Source of the DNA: Pseudomonas sp. CFBP 13711
GTDB lineage: Bacteria > Pseudomonadota > Gammaproteobacteria > Pseudomonadales > Pseudomonadaceae
Reading direction: 5' to 3'
NCBI RefSeq assembly: GCF_014842265.1
Contig: NZ_JACYVI010000005.1
Location: 184,518 to 248,517 of the forward strand
Length of the DNA stretch: 64,000 nucleotides
This document shows, piece by piece, positions 26,530 to 35,822 of this stretch; position 1 is the first letter of the stretch; every line of letters begins with the position of its first letter. The position numbers were made by a program, and so were the translations under genes. Below the pieces are notes generated by a model that saw nothing but the letters and a program-made list of their open reading frames with translations, searched no databases and was not told where the DNA came from.

Positions 26530-26700
26530 ACAAAGCCTTCACAAGACCGTGCCGACATGGCGGTACGCTTGGCGGCGTGTTTTGAAACTACCCCGGAATT
26601 CTGGCTGAACTTTCAGCTCACCTACGACCTGCGCAAGACAGAGATCGAGCGAGGTGAGGCGATCAAGGCCCAGGTTCAGCGCATTGCGCACTGCGCCTGA
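26530..26700 (+). pseudogene. higA: HigA antitoxin 3' remnant
   Basis: Directly after the GNAT stop, and in the same frame, come ADMAVRLAACFETTPEFWLN and FQLTYDLRKTEIERGEAI, the second half of the HigA helix-turn-helix domain (T-A-D-x-A-L-R-L-A-x-x-x-x-x-S-P-E-F-W-L-N-L-Q) with its conserved tail, ending at 26698-26700. It has no start of its own. No HigB toxin frame is seen upstream. Confidence 0.85.
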
Positions 26701-26720
26701 GCACATTCAGCTTTTGAAGC

Positions 26721-27005
26721 TCAACCTTGTGGCTCAGCCCCTGACGCTTTCGGCTGCGTCGCCAACTGCGCTTCCATCTCCGCCATCTTCGCTTCCAGTG
26801 CCTCAAGTCGGGCGCGGGTGCGGGCGAGGACGATCATCTGGCTGTCGAATTCTTCCCGGCTGACCAGGTCCAGCTTGCTGAAGCCGCTCTGCAGCAGCGC
26901 CTTGAACTGGGTTTCGAATTCGCTGCGTGGAACCGGTGTTTCGCCGTTGAATAGGCGGGAAGCGTGGCCGCTCAGGGCGTCGAGAAAAGCTTTGGGGGCG
27001 AGCAT
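26721..27005 (-). CDS. ubiK: UbiK, ubiquinone biosynthesis accessory factor
   Basis: This protein has 94 residues and belongs to the BMFP (YqiC) family: N-terminal amphipathic helix with LDALSGHASRLF, middle PRSEFETQFKALLQSGFSKL and LVSREEFDSQMIVLARTRAR, and a C-terminal coiled coil LEALEAKMAEMEAQL. UbiK binds UbiJ and palmitoleic acid and supports the soluble Ubi complex in aerobic ubiquinone synthesis. In Pseudomonas it normally sits between comM and glnK, exactly as here, which confirms that the comM neighbourhood is otherwise intact. Confidence 0.9.
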   Translation of the reverse strand: MLAPKAFLDALSGHASRLFNGETPVPRSEFETQFKALLQSGFSKLDLVSREEFDSQMIVLARTRARLEALEAKMAEMEAQLATQPKASGAEPQG

Positions 27006-27109
27006 GATGAAACTCCAGAATCAGAGGGCGCGAGTGTAGCACGCAGCTTTTGACCTTCCGCCGGACGCGATGCGCTGCACGCTTTTCGCGCATGGCCCCG
27101 GGCACGTGC

Positions 27110-27124
27110 GCACCGTTGTTGTGC
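27110..27124 (+). promoter_or_regulatory. NtrC (NRI) binding site
   Basis: GCACCGTTGTTGTGC fits the NtrC consensus GCACY-N4-T-N-GTGC at every defined position. It lies about 76 bp upstream of the sigma-54 promoter. A weaker match, GCACGCTTTTCGCGC, is at 27077-27091, giving a possible tandem enhancer. Confidence 0.7.
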
Positions 27125-27199
27125 GGTGATCGCAATCGACGACTACGCTAAGGCGTGTATTAACAGTCGAAGGGCCGAAATTCATGCCGATTCATGAGA

Positions 27200-27215
27200 T
27201 GGCAAGCTTTCTGCT
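27200..27215 (+). promoter_or_regulatory. Sigma-54 (RpoN) promoter of glnK-amtB
   Basis: TGGCAAGCTTTCTGCT matches the -24/-12 consensus TGGCACG-N4-TTGCW with the invariant GG and GC in the right spacing. It is 205 nt upstream of glnK. With the NtrC site this predicts induction under nitrogen limitation, as known for glnK-amtB in proteobacteria. Confidence 0.7.
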
Positions 27216-27240
27216 TAGTGGCTTGTAACCCATGCACTGA

Positions 27241-27759
<519 letters not shown>

Positions 27760-27793
27760 GCCGCCAAACCCCAACGCCCCAGGAGAAAACAAT

Positions 27794-29131
27794 ATGACTC
27801 TGCGTCAATTCGCAGGGCTAGGAGCCCTGTTGTCCCTCGTAACCCCTGGCTTGGCCATGGCGGCAGACGAAGTGGCAGCCCCCGTACTCAATTCCGGCGA
27901 CACCGCCTGGATGCTGACCTCCACCGCGCTGGTGCTGTTCATGACCATCCCCGGTCTGGCGCTGTTCTACGGCGGCATGGTCCGCTCGAAAAACATTCTT
28001 TCCGTGATGATGCAGTGCTTCGCCATTACCGGCCTGATCAGCATCCTGTGGGTCGTCTACGGCTACAGCATGGCGTTCGACACCACCGGGATGGAAGTCA
28101 ACGTCGTCAACTTCAACTCCTTCGTCGGCGGTCTTTCGAAGGCGTTCCTGGCAGGCATCACCCCTGCGAGCATCACAGGCCCTGCAGCGCTGTTCCCGGA
28201 AGCCGTCTTCGTGACCTTCCAGATGACCTTCGCCATCATCACCCCGGCCCTGATCGTCGGCGCTTTCGCGGAACGCATGAAGTTCTCCGCGATGCTGATC
28301 TTCATGGCGATCTGGTTCACCCTGGTTTATGCGCCGATTGCGCACATGGTCTGGAGCGGCGTCGGTGGTCTGTTGTGGGACTGGGGCGTTCTCGACTTCG
28401 CGGGCGGCACCGTTGTTCACATCAACGCCGGTGTGGCTGGCCTGGTAGCGTGCCTGGTACTCGGCAAGCGTAAAGGTTTCCCGACCACTCCAATGGCTCC
28501 GCACAACCTGGGTTACACCCTGGTCGGCGCGGCCATGCTCTGGGTGGGCTGGTTCGGTTTCAACGCAGGTTCCGCGGCTGCGGCCAACGGCACTGCCGGT
28601 ATGGCCATGCTGGTAACTCAGATCGCCACCGCTGCTGCAGCGCTGGGCTGGATGTTCGCCGAATGGCTGACCCACGGTAAACCAAGCGCTCTGGGCATCG
28701 CTTCGGGTGTGGTTGCCGGTCTGGTTGCCGTCACTCCGGCCGCCGGTACTGTCGGCCCAATGGGCGGCCTGATCATCGGTCTGGCGGCAGGCGTGGTCTG
28801 CTTCTTCTGCGCCACCAGCCTGAAACGCAAAATGGGCTACGACGACTCCCTGGATGCCTTCGGCGTTCACGGTATCGGCGGTATCCTCGGCGCGATCCTG
28901 ACCGGCGTGTTTGCAGCCCCTTCGCTGGGCGGCTTCGGCACCGTGACCGACATCGCGGCACAAGTCTGGATTCAATGCAAAGGCGTCGGCTTCACGGTCA
29001 TCTACACCGCGATCGTGACCTTCATCATCCTCAAGGTGCTCGACATGGTCATGGGCCTGCGTGTCACCGAGGAAGAAGAAGCGGTCGGCCTGGATCTGGC
29101 GCAACACAACGAACGTGGCTACAACTTGTAA
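27794..29131 (+). CDS. amtB: AmtB ammonium transporter
   Basis: This protein has 445 residues. The ATG at 27794 follows AGGAGAAAACAAT and begins a cleavable signal peptide (LGALLSLVTPGLAMAADE). Eleven membrane spans of the Amt/Rh fold follow, with DTAWMLTSTALVLFMTIPGL and the pore motifs DFAGGTVVHINAGVAGLVA (first pore His) and DAFGVHGIGGILGA (second pore His). It conducts ammonium as a trimer in the inner membrane and is gated by GlnK encoded just upstream. The C-terminal cytoplasmic tail (GLRVTEEEEAVGLD) is the GlnK-contacting region. Confidence 0.97.
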   Translation: MTLRQFAGLGALLSLVTPGLAMAADEVAAPVLNSGDTAWMLTSTALVLFMTIPGLALFYGGMVRSKNILSVMMQCFAITGLISILWVVYGYSMAFDTTGMEVNVVNFNSFVGGLSKAFLAGITPASITGPAALFPEAVFVTFQMTFAIITPALIVGAFAERMKFSAMLIFMAIWFTLVYAPIAHMVWSGVGGLLWDWGVLDFAGGTVVHINAGVAGLVACLVLGKRKGFPTTPMAPHNLGYTLVGAAMLWVGWFGFNAGSAAAANGTAGMAMLVTQIATAAAALGWMFAEWLTHGKPSALGIASGVVAGLVAVTPAAGTVGPMGGLIIGLAAGVVCFFCATSLKRKMGYDDSLDAFGVHGIGGILGAILTGVFAAPSLGGFGTVTDIAAQVWIQCKGVGFTVIYTAIVTFIILKVLDMVMGLRVTEEEEAVGLDLAQHNERGYNL

Positions 29132-29142
29132 TCCACGCGTGA

Positions 29143-29172
29143 AAAAATGCCCGGGTCTCCGGGCATTTTTTT
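29143..29172 (+). terminator. Rho-independent terminator of glnK-amtB
   Basis: The perfect hairpin ATGCCCGG-gtct-CCGGGCAT is followed by a run of T, 12 bp after the amtB stop. Confidence 0.9.
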
Positions 29173-29380
29173 GTCTGAGGTTTGTCGATAGGGATGTCCG
29201 CACAGCGGGTGGGCGTTCCCGGCAGGAACATCCGCTGCAATGTTCGGCCTAACCTGACGATTCTCGATGCTTTAGAGGGCATAAATGCCCTTGTTCAGCG
29301 CTCCTGAAAATCGTCGCTCATTACGCACTTTGTTTTTTTTTCCAGCGCGTTAGAATGCGCGCCGAAGGGCGGAGAACGGT

Positions 29381-29812
29381 ATGTGGCAACAGACCTTGGT
29401 CACGCTGCGGGCAAGGCCTCGTGGTTTCCATCTGGTGACTGACGAGATCGTCGCGGGCCTTCGCGAATTACGCGAATGCCGCATCGGCCTGCTGCATGTC
29501 TGGTTGCAACACACCTCGGCCTCGTTGACCGTCAACGAGAACGCCGACCCTGCGGTACGTCGCGATTTCGAGCGTTTCTTCAACCGTCTGGTGCCTCAGG
29601 GGCGCGACGGCTACGAGCATGACGACGAAGGGCCCGATGATCTGCCGGCGCACTTCAAAGCCAGTCTGCTTGGCTGCCAGCTTACATTGCCGGTTACAAA
29701 TGGACGGCTGGCGTTGGGCACATGGCAAGGTATTTATCTGGGCGAGCACCGCGATGCAGGCGGTGCCCGTAAAGTCCTCGTCACGCTTCAGGGTGAGGGG
29801 GACGACCGCTGA
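29381..29812 (+). CDS. yjbQ: YjbQ family (UPF0047) enzyme
   Basis: This 143-residue protein spans the entire UPF0047 domain: [40 protein letters not shown] and [16 protein letters not shown]. Some members have weak thiamin-phosphate synthase activity, and the conserved His/Glu/Asp residues visible here suggest a metal-dependent catalytic pocket; the physiological role is not settled. The start ATG at 29381 has GGCGGAGAACGGT upstream. Its place between amtB and sutA is the normal Pseudomonas order. Confidence 0.88.
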   Translation: MWQQTLVTLRARPRGFHLVTDEIVAGLRELRECRIGLLHVWLQHTSASLTVNENADPAVRRDFERFFNRLVPQGRDGYEHDDEGPDDLPAHFKASLLGCQLTLPVTNGRLALGTWQGIYLGEHRDAGGARKVLVTLQGEGDDR

Positions 29813-29905
29813 ACGTATGCGGTAGTTGAATTTTTTCCGGCTGTCCAAGAAATCAAGCCCGGCTGGGCTATAACTAATCTGCTTTCGCAAGTCATGAGGT
29901 AGAAC

Positions 29906-30235
29906 ATGAGCGACGACGACATCGAAGAAGGTCTGGAAGACGATCTGGAAGAAGGGGAGGACGGTGAGGGGCTTGCAGCGGCGTCCGATGAAGATGTAGT
30001 GGAAGTCGACGACAGCGCTGAAGTCTCTGCGACTCCAGCCAAAGGCAAGGCCAAGGCCGCCGTCTCGGTTGACGAGTTGCCGAGCGTGGAAGCCAAGAAC
30101 AAGGAGCGTGATGCTCTGGCTCGCGCGATGGAAGAATTCCTCGCTCGTGGTGGCAAGGTCGTGGAAGTGGAGGCCAACGTGGTCGCCGATCCGCCCAAGA
30201 AGCCTGACAACAAGTACGGCAGCCGTCCCATCTAA
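29906..30235 (+). CDS. sutA: SutA, RNA polymerase-associated regulator
   Basis: This 109-residue protein has an N-terminal acidic disordered tail (DDDIEEGLEDDLEEGEDGEG), a central helix ERDALARAMEEFLARGGKVV and a short C-terminal tail ending NKYGSRPI, the build described for SutA. SutA binds RNA polymerase and raises transcription of ribosomal and other genes in slow-growing P. aeruginosa. It sits alone between two terminator-bounded units, as in P. aeruginosa. Confidence 0.9.
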   Translation: MSDDDIEEGLEDDLEEGEDGEGLAAASDEDVVEVDDSAEVSATPAKGKAKAAVSVDELPSVEAKNKERDALARAMEEFLARGGKVVEVEANVVADPPKKPDNKYGSRPI

Positions 30236-30257
30236 GGGATCTGCTGCGCGCTTGATG

Positions 30258-30287
30258 AAAAACCCGCTGTCGCTGCGGGTTTTTTAT
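30258..30287 (+). terminator. Rho-independent terminator of sutA
   Basis: The hairpin AAAAACCCGC-tgtc-GCTGCGGGTTTTTTAT has a T-run and begins 22 bp after the sutA stop. Confidence 0.85.
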
Positions 30288-30345
30288 TGCCTGCGATTTG
30301 AGTTGCAGACGCAAAGGCCGGCGTTCACGCAGCGGGAAGCGCAGA

Positions 30346-31041
30346 TCAAGCCCAGCGCGCCAGCACCTCGGGCAATTGCGTCAGGCTGTTGATTACGGCA
30401 TCCGGCGCTTTTTCAGCCTCCCAGACCTTGCCGCCGGGGTTGTACCAGATCGCCCGCAGGCCGGCTTGTTGGGCGCCGGCGATGTCGTCACCCGGGTGAT
30501 CGCCGACATGCACGGCCTGACTGGCATCTGCATTGCCGCGTTTCAGCGCCTCGACGAAGGGCGCAGGGTCCGGTTTGCCAATGCCCAGGTCCTCGGCGCA
30601 TAGCGCGAAGGCGAAATAATCGGCCAGGCCCAGACGGCGGATGTCGGCATTGCCGTTGGTCACGACACCCAGCGTGTAAGACTTGGTCAGGATCTCAAGC
30701 GTCGGCACCACTTCAGGGAAGATGTCCAGCTGGTGCCGCCCCTGAAGGAACACTTCAAAGCTCTGGTCCGCCAGCTCATGGGCTTCGGCGTGACCATACC
30801 CCGCATCCTCCAGCGCATGAAACAGCACCTTGCGGCGCAGCGCACTGATCCGGTGCTTGAACGTCGGATCCGCTTCGATGAGTCGCGAGCGGATTTCCCA
30901 CAGATGCTCGACCGGGACCGGCCCGAGTTTTGGCGCTTTGGCAGCCAGCCACTCGCGCAGCTTGGCTTCAGCGCTGACAATCGCTGGTGCGGTTTCCCAC
31001 AGCGTGTCGTCCAGGTCGAAGGTGATCAGCTTAATGCTCAT
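30346..31041 (-). CDS. HAD-superfamily phosphatase (YigB-like)
   Basis: This protein has 231 residues from the ATG at 31041. HAD motif I is [10 protein letters not shown] (nucleophile and acid/base Asp), motif [12 protein letters not shown] (Thr), and motifs [13 protein letters not shown] with [13 protein letters not shown] helical cap of about 90 residues lies between motifs I and II. Relatives dephosphorylate small substrates such as FMN or other phosphometabolites. The start overlaps the end of xerC by 11 bp, making it the last gene of the lptM-lysA-dapF-DUF484-xerC operon. A longer reading through upstream codons is not supported. Confidence 0.9.
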   Translation of the reverse strand: MSIKLITFDLDDTLWETAPAIVSAEAKLREWLAAKAPKLGPVPVEHLWEIRSRLIEADPTFKHRISALRRKVLFHALEDAGYGHAEAHELADQSFEVFLQGRHQLDIFPEVVPTLEILTKSYTLGVVTNGNADIRRLGLADYFAFALCAEDLGIGKPDPAPFVEALKRGNADASQAVHVGDHPGDDIAGAQQAGLRAIWYNPGGKVWEAEKAPDAVINSLTQLPEVLARWA

Positions 31042-31936
31042 TGTCGGCGTTACCTTTGCGCTTGGCCCGTGGATGGGCACTGTCGTACACCGTGGCCAGA
31101 TGCTGGAAATCCAGATGGGTGTAGATCTGAGTGGTGGCGATGTCGGCGTGACCCAGCAGTTCCTGCACGGCGCGCAGGTCCTGGGACGACTCCAGCAAGT
31201 GACTGGCGAATGAATGGCGAAGCATGTGCGGGTGCAGGTTCTGGCCCAACTCACGTTCGCCGGCAGCCTTGACCCGCAGCTGGATCGAGCGCGGCCCGAG
31301 GCGGCGGCCTTGCTGGCTGACAAACACGGCATCGTCCTGGGGATTGGCCAGCGCTCGTTGCTTGAGCCATTCCTCCAGCGCTTCCCGTGCCTTTCTGCCA
31401 ACCGGTAAAACACGGCTTTTGCTGCCTTTGCCGAGGACCTGCACAAGACCGTCCGCCAGATCCAGGTCTTCGCAGTTCAGCCCGGTCAGTTCGGACAGGC
31501 GCAGGCCTGACGAGTAGAACAGTTCGAGAATCGCCTGATCACGCCGGGCCAGAAAATCGTCCTCGACGCCGCCTTCAAGCAGTTGCAGGGCGCGGTCGGC
31601 ATCCAGGGTTTTGGGCAAGCGACGCTCGCCCTTGGGCGGTGACAGGCCATTGGCCGGATCGTGATCGCAAAGGTCTTCGCGGTTGAGGTAGTGATAAAAG
31701 CCGCGCACGGCTGACAGCAGTCTGGCCAGGCTGCGCGAGGATTGACCCTGCTGGTGAAGGCGAGCGACAAGGCTGCGCATGGCCTGAATATCCAGCGCTT
31801 TCCAGCTGTCGATGTGCTGCTTTTCGCAGAAAGCCAGGACCTTGTTCAGGTCGCGACGATAGGCTTCAAGCGTATGGCTCGACACCTGGCGCTCACTGCG
31901 CAGGTGCGTGCAGTAGGCGTCCAGTTGCCGCTCCAT
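31031..31936 (-). CDS. xerC: XerC tyrosine recombinase
   Basis: This 301-residue protein has an N-terminal SAM-like core-binding domain and a catalytic domain with the R-(K)-H-R-H-Y set: [17 protein letters not shown] (Arg), [15 protein letters not shown] (His, Arg), [17 protein letters not shown] (His, Tyr). With XerD and FtsK it resolves chromosome dimers at dif. In Pseudomonas it was described as Sss. The start lies 3 bp after the DUF484 stop in the operon. Confidence 0.95.
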   Translation of the reverse strand: MERQLDAYCTHLRSERQVSSHTLEAYRRDLNKVLAFCEKQHIDSWKALDIQAMRSLVARLHQQGQSSRSLARLLSAVRGFYHYLNREDLCDHDPANGLSPPKGERRLPKTLDADRALQLLEGGVEDDFLARRDQAILELFYSSGLRLSELTGLNCEDLDLADGLVQVLGKGSKSRVLPVGRKAREALEEWLKQRALANPQDDAVFVSQQGRRLGPRSIQLRVKAAGERELGQNLHPHMLRHSFASHLLESSQDLRAVQELLGHADIATTQIYTHLDFQHLATVYDSAHPRAKRKGNADNEH

Positions 31937-31938
31937 GA

Positions 31939-32676
31939 CTAGCGAACCGAACGCAGCGAGTTGGTGAAGCGTGGCAGCAGGCGGCTGAGCACGTCGGCGA
32001 TGTAACTGAGAAACAGCGTCCCGACCGAGCTTTTGTAATGCTGCGGATCACGGCTGCCGATGGCCAGAACGCCGTGCAGGCCCTGGTGGCTGAGGGCAGC
32101 CAGGGCGGTTGAGCCCACTTCCTTGCTTTGCTCGCTGCCGAACAGGAACTCGAGCTCATGCTCACGCAGCGCGCCACACAGGGTCTTGCCGCCGGACATC
32201 AGCCCGCCGATGGCTTTCTGCGCGTCCGCGGCGCTCACCCAGCGGCCGACGGTCATCGGGTTGTCGCTGAACAGGATAAGGCTGACGAAGGGCACCTGAA
32301 ATTCCTGGCGCAAGCTGTCTTCCACGCAGATGACGATCTCTTCCAGACTGGTCGCGTCCATCAGATCGAGAATCAGCCGGCGGGTTTTTTCGAACAGCCG
32401 GTCATTGTCCCGGGCCACGTCCATCAGTTGCGAGAGCCGGTGACGCATCTCGATGTTGCGCTCGCGCAGCAGCTTGAGCTGGCGCTCGACCAGCGAGACG
32501 GTGTCGCCCCGTTGGTGCGGGACGCGCATCATCGCCAGCAGCTCGTCGTGCTCGGCGAAGAAATCAGGGTGTTGTTGCAGCCAGGCCGCGACTGCCTCGG
32601 CTTCAAGGGCAGGCACTGCGGTCTCGGCGGGGGGCTGGCCGGGCGTGTCGTTTGAAGTCTGAGGCTGGTCGGTCAT
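31939..32676 (-). CDS. DUF484 protein (GAF-like), xerC-associated
   Basis: This protein has 245 residues. The N-terminal 40 residues are Pro/Thr-rich and probably disordered. Next come the family motifs [20 protein letters not shown] and RHLSQL-type helix [14 protein letters not shown], forming a coiled coil, then a GAF-like beta-alpha domain ending [15 protein letters not shown]. Function is unknown, but the gene is nearly always between dapF and xerC, as here, with 13 bp to dapF and 2 bp to xerC. Confidence 0.9.
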   Translation of the reverse strand: MTDQPQTSNDTPGQPPAETAVPALEAEAVAAWLQQHPDFFAEHDELLAMMRVPHQRGDTVSLVERQLKLLRERNIEMRHRLSQLMDVARDNDRLFEKTRRLILDLMDATSLEEIVICVEDSLRQEFQVPFVSLILFSDNPMTVGRWVSAADAQKAIGGLMSGGKTLCGALREHELEFLFGSEQSKEVGSTALAALSHQGLHGVLAIGSRDPQHYKSSVGTLFLSYIADVLSRLLPRFTNSLRSVR

Positions 32677-32689
32677 TGGATACTCTCAC

Positions 32690-33520
32690 TCATAGACGTA
32701 CTTGGCCTTCGTAAACCCGGACAGCCGGGCCAGTCATCACCACTGAATGGCCGGGGCCGGCCCACTCGATGGATAGGCGTCCGCCCGGCAGGTCGATCAG
32801 CATCGGCGAATCCATCCAGCCCTGAGTAATGGCTGCCACCGCTGCCGCGCAGGCACCGGTGCCACAGGCCTGGGTTTCCCCGGCGCCACGCTCCCACACC
32901 CGCAGTTGCGCGCGCTGACGGTCGACGACATGGAGAAAGCCCACGTTCACCCGGGCCGGAAAACGCGGATGGTTTTCAATCTTCGGCCCAAGCACATGCA
33001 CGGGCGCATTGTTGATGTCGTAGACGCGCAGCACGGCATGGGGGTTGCCCATGGACACGGCGGCAAGCTCGACAGACTCGCCATCGACATCGAGCGAATA
33101 ACTGGCGGCCTGTTCCGGTGCGTCGAACGGGATGTCCGCCGGCACCAGACGCGGCGCGCCCATATCAACGCTGATCTGGCCGTCGTTGCGGATGTCCAGC
33201 TCGATGATGCCGCCCTTGGTCTCGACGCGGATCTGCTTCTTGGCCGTCAGCCGCTTGTCCAGCACGAAACGGGCGAAGCAGCGCGCGCCATTGCCGCACT
33301 GCTCGACCTCGGAGCCGTCGGAATTGAAAATCCGGTAGCGAAAATCCACGTCCGGATTGTTCGGCGCCTCCACCAGCAGCAGCTGATCGAAACCGATACC
33401 CGTGTGGCGATCGCCCCATTGCTTGGCGTGCTTGGGCAAAATGTGGGCGTGTTGGCTCACAAGGTCCAGCACCATGAAGTCATTGCCCAGGCCATGCATC
33501 TTGGTAAAACGCAGCAGCAT
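32690..33520 (-). CDS. dapF: Diaminopimelate epimerase
   Basis: This protein has 276 residues from [20 protein letters not shown] at 33520. Catalytic cysteines sit in [14 protein letters not shown] and [13 protein letters not shown], the two-base racemase pair converting LL- to meso-diaminopimelate for lysine and peptidoglycan. GNPHAVLRV is the conserved substrate loop. It starts 5 bp after the lysA stop, in an operon that channels the same substrate from DapF to LysA. Confidence 0.96.
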   Translation of the reverse strand: MLLRFTKMHGLGNDFMVLDLVSQHAHILPKHAKQWGDRHTGIGFDQLLLVEAPNNPDVDFRYRIFNSDGSEVEQCGNGARCFARFVLDKRLTAKKQIRVETKGGIIELDIRNDGQISVDMGAPRLVPADIPFDAPEQAASYSLDVDGESVELAAVSMGNPHAVLRVYDINNAPVHVLGPKIENHPRFPARVNVGFLHVVDRQRAQLRVWERGAGETQACGTGACAAAVAAITQGWMDSPMLIDLPGGRLSIEWAGPGHSVVMTGPAVRVYEGQVRL

Positions 33521-33524
33521 GGGA

Positions 33525-34772
33525 TTACTCCGGCAGCAGGCTTTCGCCGGCAAACAGCTCAGTCACGGTTTCACGGCGACGCACTTCGAAGGCTTGCTCG
33601 CCATCCACAAGCACCTCGGCCGTACGTCCGCGGGTGTTGTAGTTGGAGCTCATCACGAAGCCATAGGCGCCCGCCGAATGCACCGCCAGCAGATCGCCCT
33701 CAGCCAGCGCGAGTTCACGCTCCTTGGCCAGGAAATCCCCGGTTTCGCAAATCGGGCCGACGATGTCGTAGGTGCGTTTGGCGCCGTCGCGGGATTTGAC
33801 GGCCGTCACGTCCATCCACGCCTGATACAGGGCTGGACGAATCAGGTCGTTCATGGCGGCGTCGACGATGGCGAAGTCTTTGTGCTCGGTGTGCTTGAGG
33901 TACTCAACGCGGGTCAGCAGCACGCCGGCATTGGCGACGATGAAGCGGCCGGGCTCGAACATCAGCGCCAGATCGCGGCCATCGAGGCGTTCACGCACGG
34001 CCTTGATGTAGTCGCCCGCGAGGGGCGGCTCTTCGTCGCGATAACGCACGCCCAGACCGCCGCCCAGATCGATATGTTTCAGCAGAATGCCGCAATCGCC
34101 CAGTCGGTCGACCAGATCGAGCAGGCGATCCAGCGCATCCACGAAAGGCGAAAGGGTGGTCAGTTGAGAGCCGATGTGGCAGTCGACGCCGATGACGTCG
34201 AGATTCGGCAGCTGCGCGGCGCGGATGTAAACGTCTTCGGCGTCCGCGATGGCGATGCCAAATTTGTTTTCCTTGAGGCCGGTGGAGATATAAGGGTGGG
34301 TGCCGGCGTCGACATCCGGGTTGACGCGCAACGAAACCGGAGCACGCACGCCCATTTCGGCGGCGACGACTTGCAGTCGTTCAAGCTCGTCGGTGGACTC
34401 GACGTTGAAGCAATGCACGCCGACTTCCAGCGCTCGGCGCATGTCATCGCGGGTCTTGCCGACGCCGGAGAAAACGATTTTGTCAGCCTGACCGCCTGCC
34501 GCCAGCACGCGCTCCAGCTCGCCACGGGACACGATGTCGAAACCGGCGCCCAAACGCGCCAGGACATTGAGAACGCCCAGGTTCGAGTTGGCTTTGACCG
34601 CAAAGCAGACCAGATGCGGCATGCCGCTCAAGGCGTCGGCGTAGGCGCGGTACTGCGCCTCGATGTGCGCGCGGGAATAGACGTATGTCGGCGTGCCGAA
34701 GCGTTCGGCGATGGCAGACAACGCCACTCCTTCCGCGAACAGCTCGCCGTCGCGGTAGTTGAAGGCGTCCAT
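33525..34772 (-). CDS. lysA: Diaminopimelate decarboxylase
   Basis: This 415-residue protein is a PLP-dependent fold III decarboxylase: [20 protein letters not shown] (Lys that binds PLP), [13 protein letters not shown] (His), [12 protein letters not shown] (phosphate-binding Gly-rich loop), [11 protein letters not shown] and [12 protein letters not shown] (active-site Cys from the second subunit). It performs the last step to lysine. The start ATG at 34772 is 10 bp after the lptM stop. Confidence 0.97.
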   Translation of the reverse strand: MDAFNYRDGELFAEGVALSAIAERFGTPTYVYSRAHIEAQYRAYADALSGMPHLVCFAVKANSNLGVLNVLARLGAGFDIVSRGELERVLAAGGQADKIVFSGVGKTRDDMRRALEVGVHCFNVESTDELERLQVVAAEMGVRAPVSLRVNPDVDAGTHPYISTGLKENKFGIAIADAEDVYIRAAQLPNLDVIGVDCHIGSQLTTLSPFVDALDRLLDLVDRLGDCGILLKHIDLGGGLGVRYRDEEPPLAGDYIKAVRERLDGRDLALMFEPGRFIVANAGVLLTRVEYLKHTEHKDFAIVDAAMNDLIRPALYQAWMDVTAVKSRDGAKRTYDIVGPICETGDFLAKERELALAEGDLLAVHSAGAYGFVMSSNYNTRGRTAEVLVDGEQAFEVRRRETVTELFAGESLLPE

Positions 34773-34781
34773 GACTGATTC

Positions 34782-34946
34782 CTAGTAGGTCGAAGTCTGA
34801 TGCTTGTGCGAGTGCGATTTGGTCTGGCTGGTGCCGTCGGCGGACGAATCGTCGTCGGGCAGATACAGTGGACCTTTCTGACCGCAGGCAGAGACCAGAC
34901 ACGCAACTGCAAGCAGCGCGGCCAGGGAGGAAATCAGGCGCTTCAT
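34782..34946 (-). CDS. lptM: LptM (LppL/YifL) LPS-assembly lipoprotein
   Basis: This protein has 54 residues. A lipoprotein signal MKRLISSLAALLAVACLVSA is followed by Cys-Gly-Gln-Lys-Gly-Pro-Leu-Tyr-Leu-Pro, the hallmark C-G-Q-K-G-P-L motif of LptM, which binds the LptDE translocon and helps its oxidative maturation. The C-terminal tail is His/Ser/Thr-rich. It is the first gene of the lysA operon. Confidence 0.93.
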   Translation of the reverse strand: MKRLISSLAALLAVACLVSACGQKGPLYLPDDDSSADGTSQTKSHSHKHQTSTY

Positions 34947-35234
34947 GGCGAAATCCTTTGTATAAGCATTAATTGCGCCCGAGTATACCGACCACCTGAC
35001 AGATTGCCTATGCGCTGGAGTTCCCGTCCGGCGGGGGTTTGACGCCGCTGCGCAATTAGACTGCGCAGCACGTGCGGATTTCTGACGCGGTCTGTGGTGC
35101 AGGGTGATGCTCGATGCCGTCCCGACCAAAGCCGGTCCCACATTTGCACTTGGGCGGGTAGGCTTTGCATTTGCCGTGGAGCGACCGTATCGTGCGTCGC
35201 TGCGCCGTCCGCTGACACTTTTGAGGTTCATGCA

Positions 35235-35591
35235 ATGAGTTTGACCGAAGCCCGTTTTCACGATCTGGTCGATGCCACCCAGGAAAAGCTCCAGGATATC
35301 TTCGACGAGAGCGGTCTGGATCTGGACCTTGAGGAGTCGGCCGGTGTGCTGACCGTGAAATTCGAAAACGGCTCGCAGTTCATTTTCAGCCGTCAGGAGC
35401 CTTTGCGTCAGCTGTGGCTGGCGGCTGCGTCGGGTGGTTTTCACTTTGATTACGACGAAGAAGCGAAGCACTGGATCTGCGACAAAAGCGAAGAGCTGTT
35501 GAGCGAGATGCTCTATCGTCTGGCGAAGGAGCAGGCCGGCGAAGAAATCGACTTCGACGCCCTCGACGGCAGCGATGGCAACCGCCAGTGA
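35235..35591 (+). CDS. cyaY: CyaY, frataxin-like iron protein
   Basis: This 118-residue protein has the full frataxin fold: an acidic N-terminal helix SLTEARFHDLVDATQEKLQD, IFDESGLDLDLEES, then VLTVKFENGSQFIFSRQEPL, RQLWLAAASGGFHF and the closing helix. CyaY binds iron and modulates the IscS cysteine desulfurase in Fe-S assembly. The ATG at 35235 follows TTGAGGTTC. A longer upstream frame is not used. The stop overlaps the DUF1289 start (ATGA-type). The 288 bp to divergent lptM holds promoters and a single REP-like half, accaaagccggtcccac, near 35124. Confidence 0.95.
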   Translation: MSLTEARFHDLVDATQEKLQDIFDESGLDLDLEESAGVLTVKFENGSQFIFSRQEPLRQLWLAAASGGFHFDYDEEAKHWICDKSEELLSEMLYRLAKEQAGEEIDFDALDGSDGNRQ

Positions 35592-35821
35592 CCGTTAGCG
35601 AAACCCCGGTCAAACCGCCAAAGCCGCTGTTCAGCAACGTCAGCACGGCTGTGCCGTCGCCCTGCATCAGCATTTGCCGGCTCGACGAAGACAAAGTCTG
35701 CACGGGCTGCCAGCGCCACGTCGAAGACATCCGCGAGTGGCGGGCGGCGACCGATGAGCGCCGACGGGAGATTGTGCGGCAGGCAGATTTGCGTCGCAGT
35801 GCGACTTCCGATCACGTGTAG
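35588..35821 (+). CDS. DUF1289 domain protein
   Basis: This 77-residue protein has the DUF1289 signature PSPCISICRLDEDKVCTGCQ, whose cysteine set (C-x3-C...C-x2-C) likely binds a metal, followed by HVEDIREWRAATDERRREIV. Function is unknown. It starts in a 4-bp overlap with cyaY, so they are translationally coupled, and ends 1 bp before the convergent cyaA stop. Confidence 0.88.
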   Translation: MTVSETPVKPPKPLFSNVSTAVPSPCISICRLDEDKVCTGCQRHVEDIREWRAATDERRREIVRQADLRRSATSDHV

Positions 35822-35822
35822 G

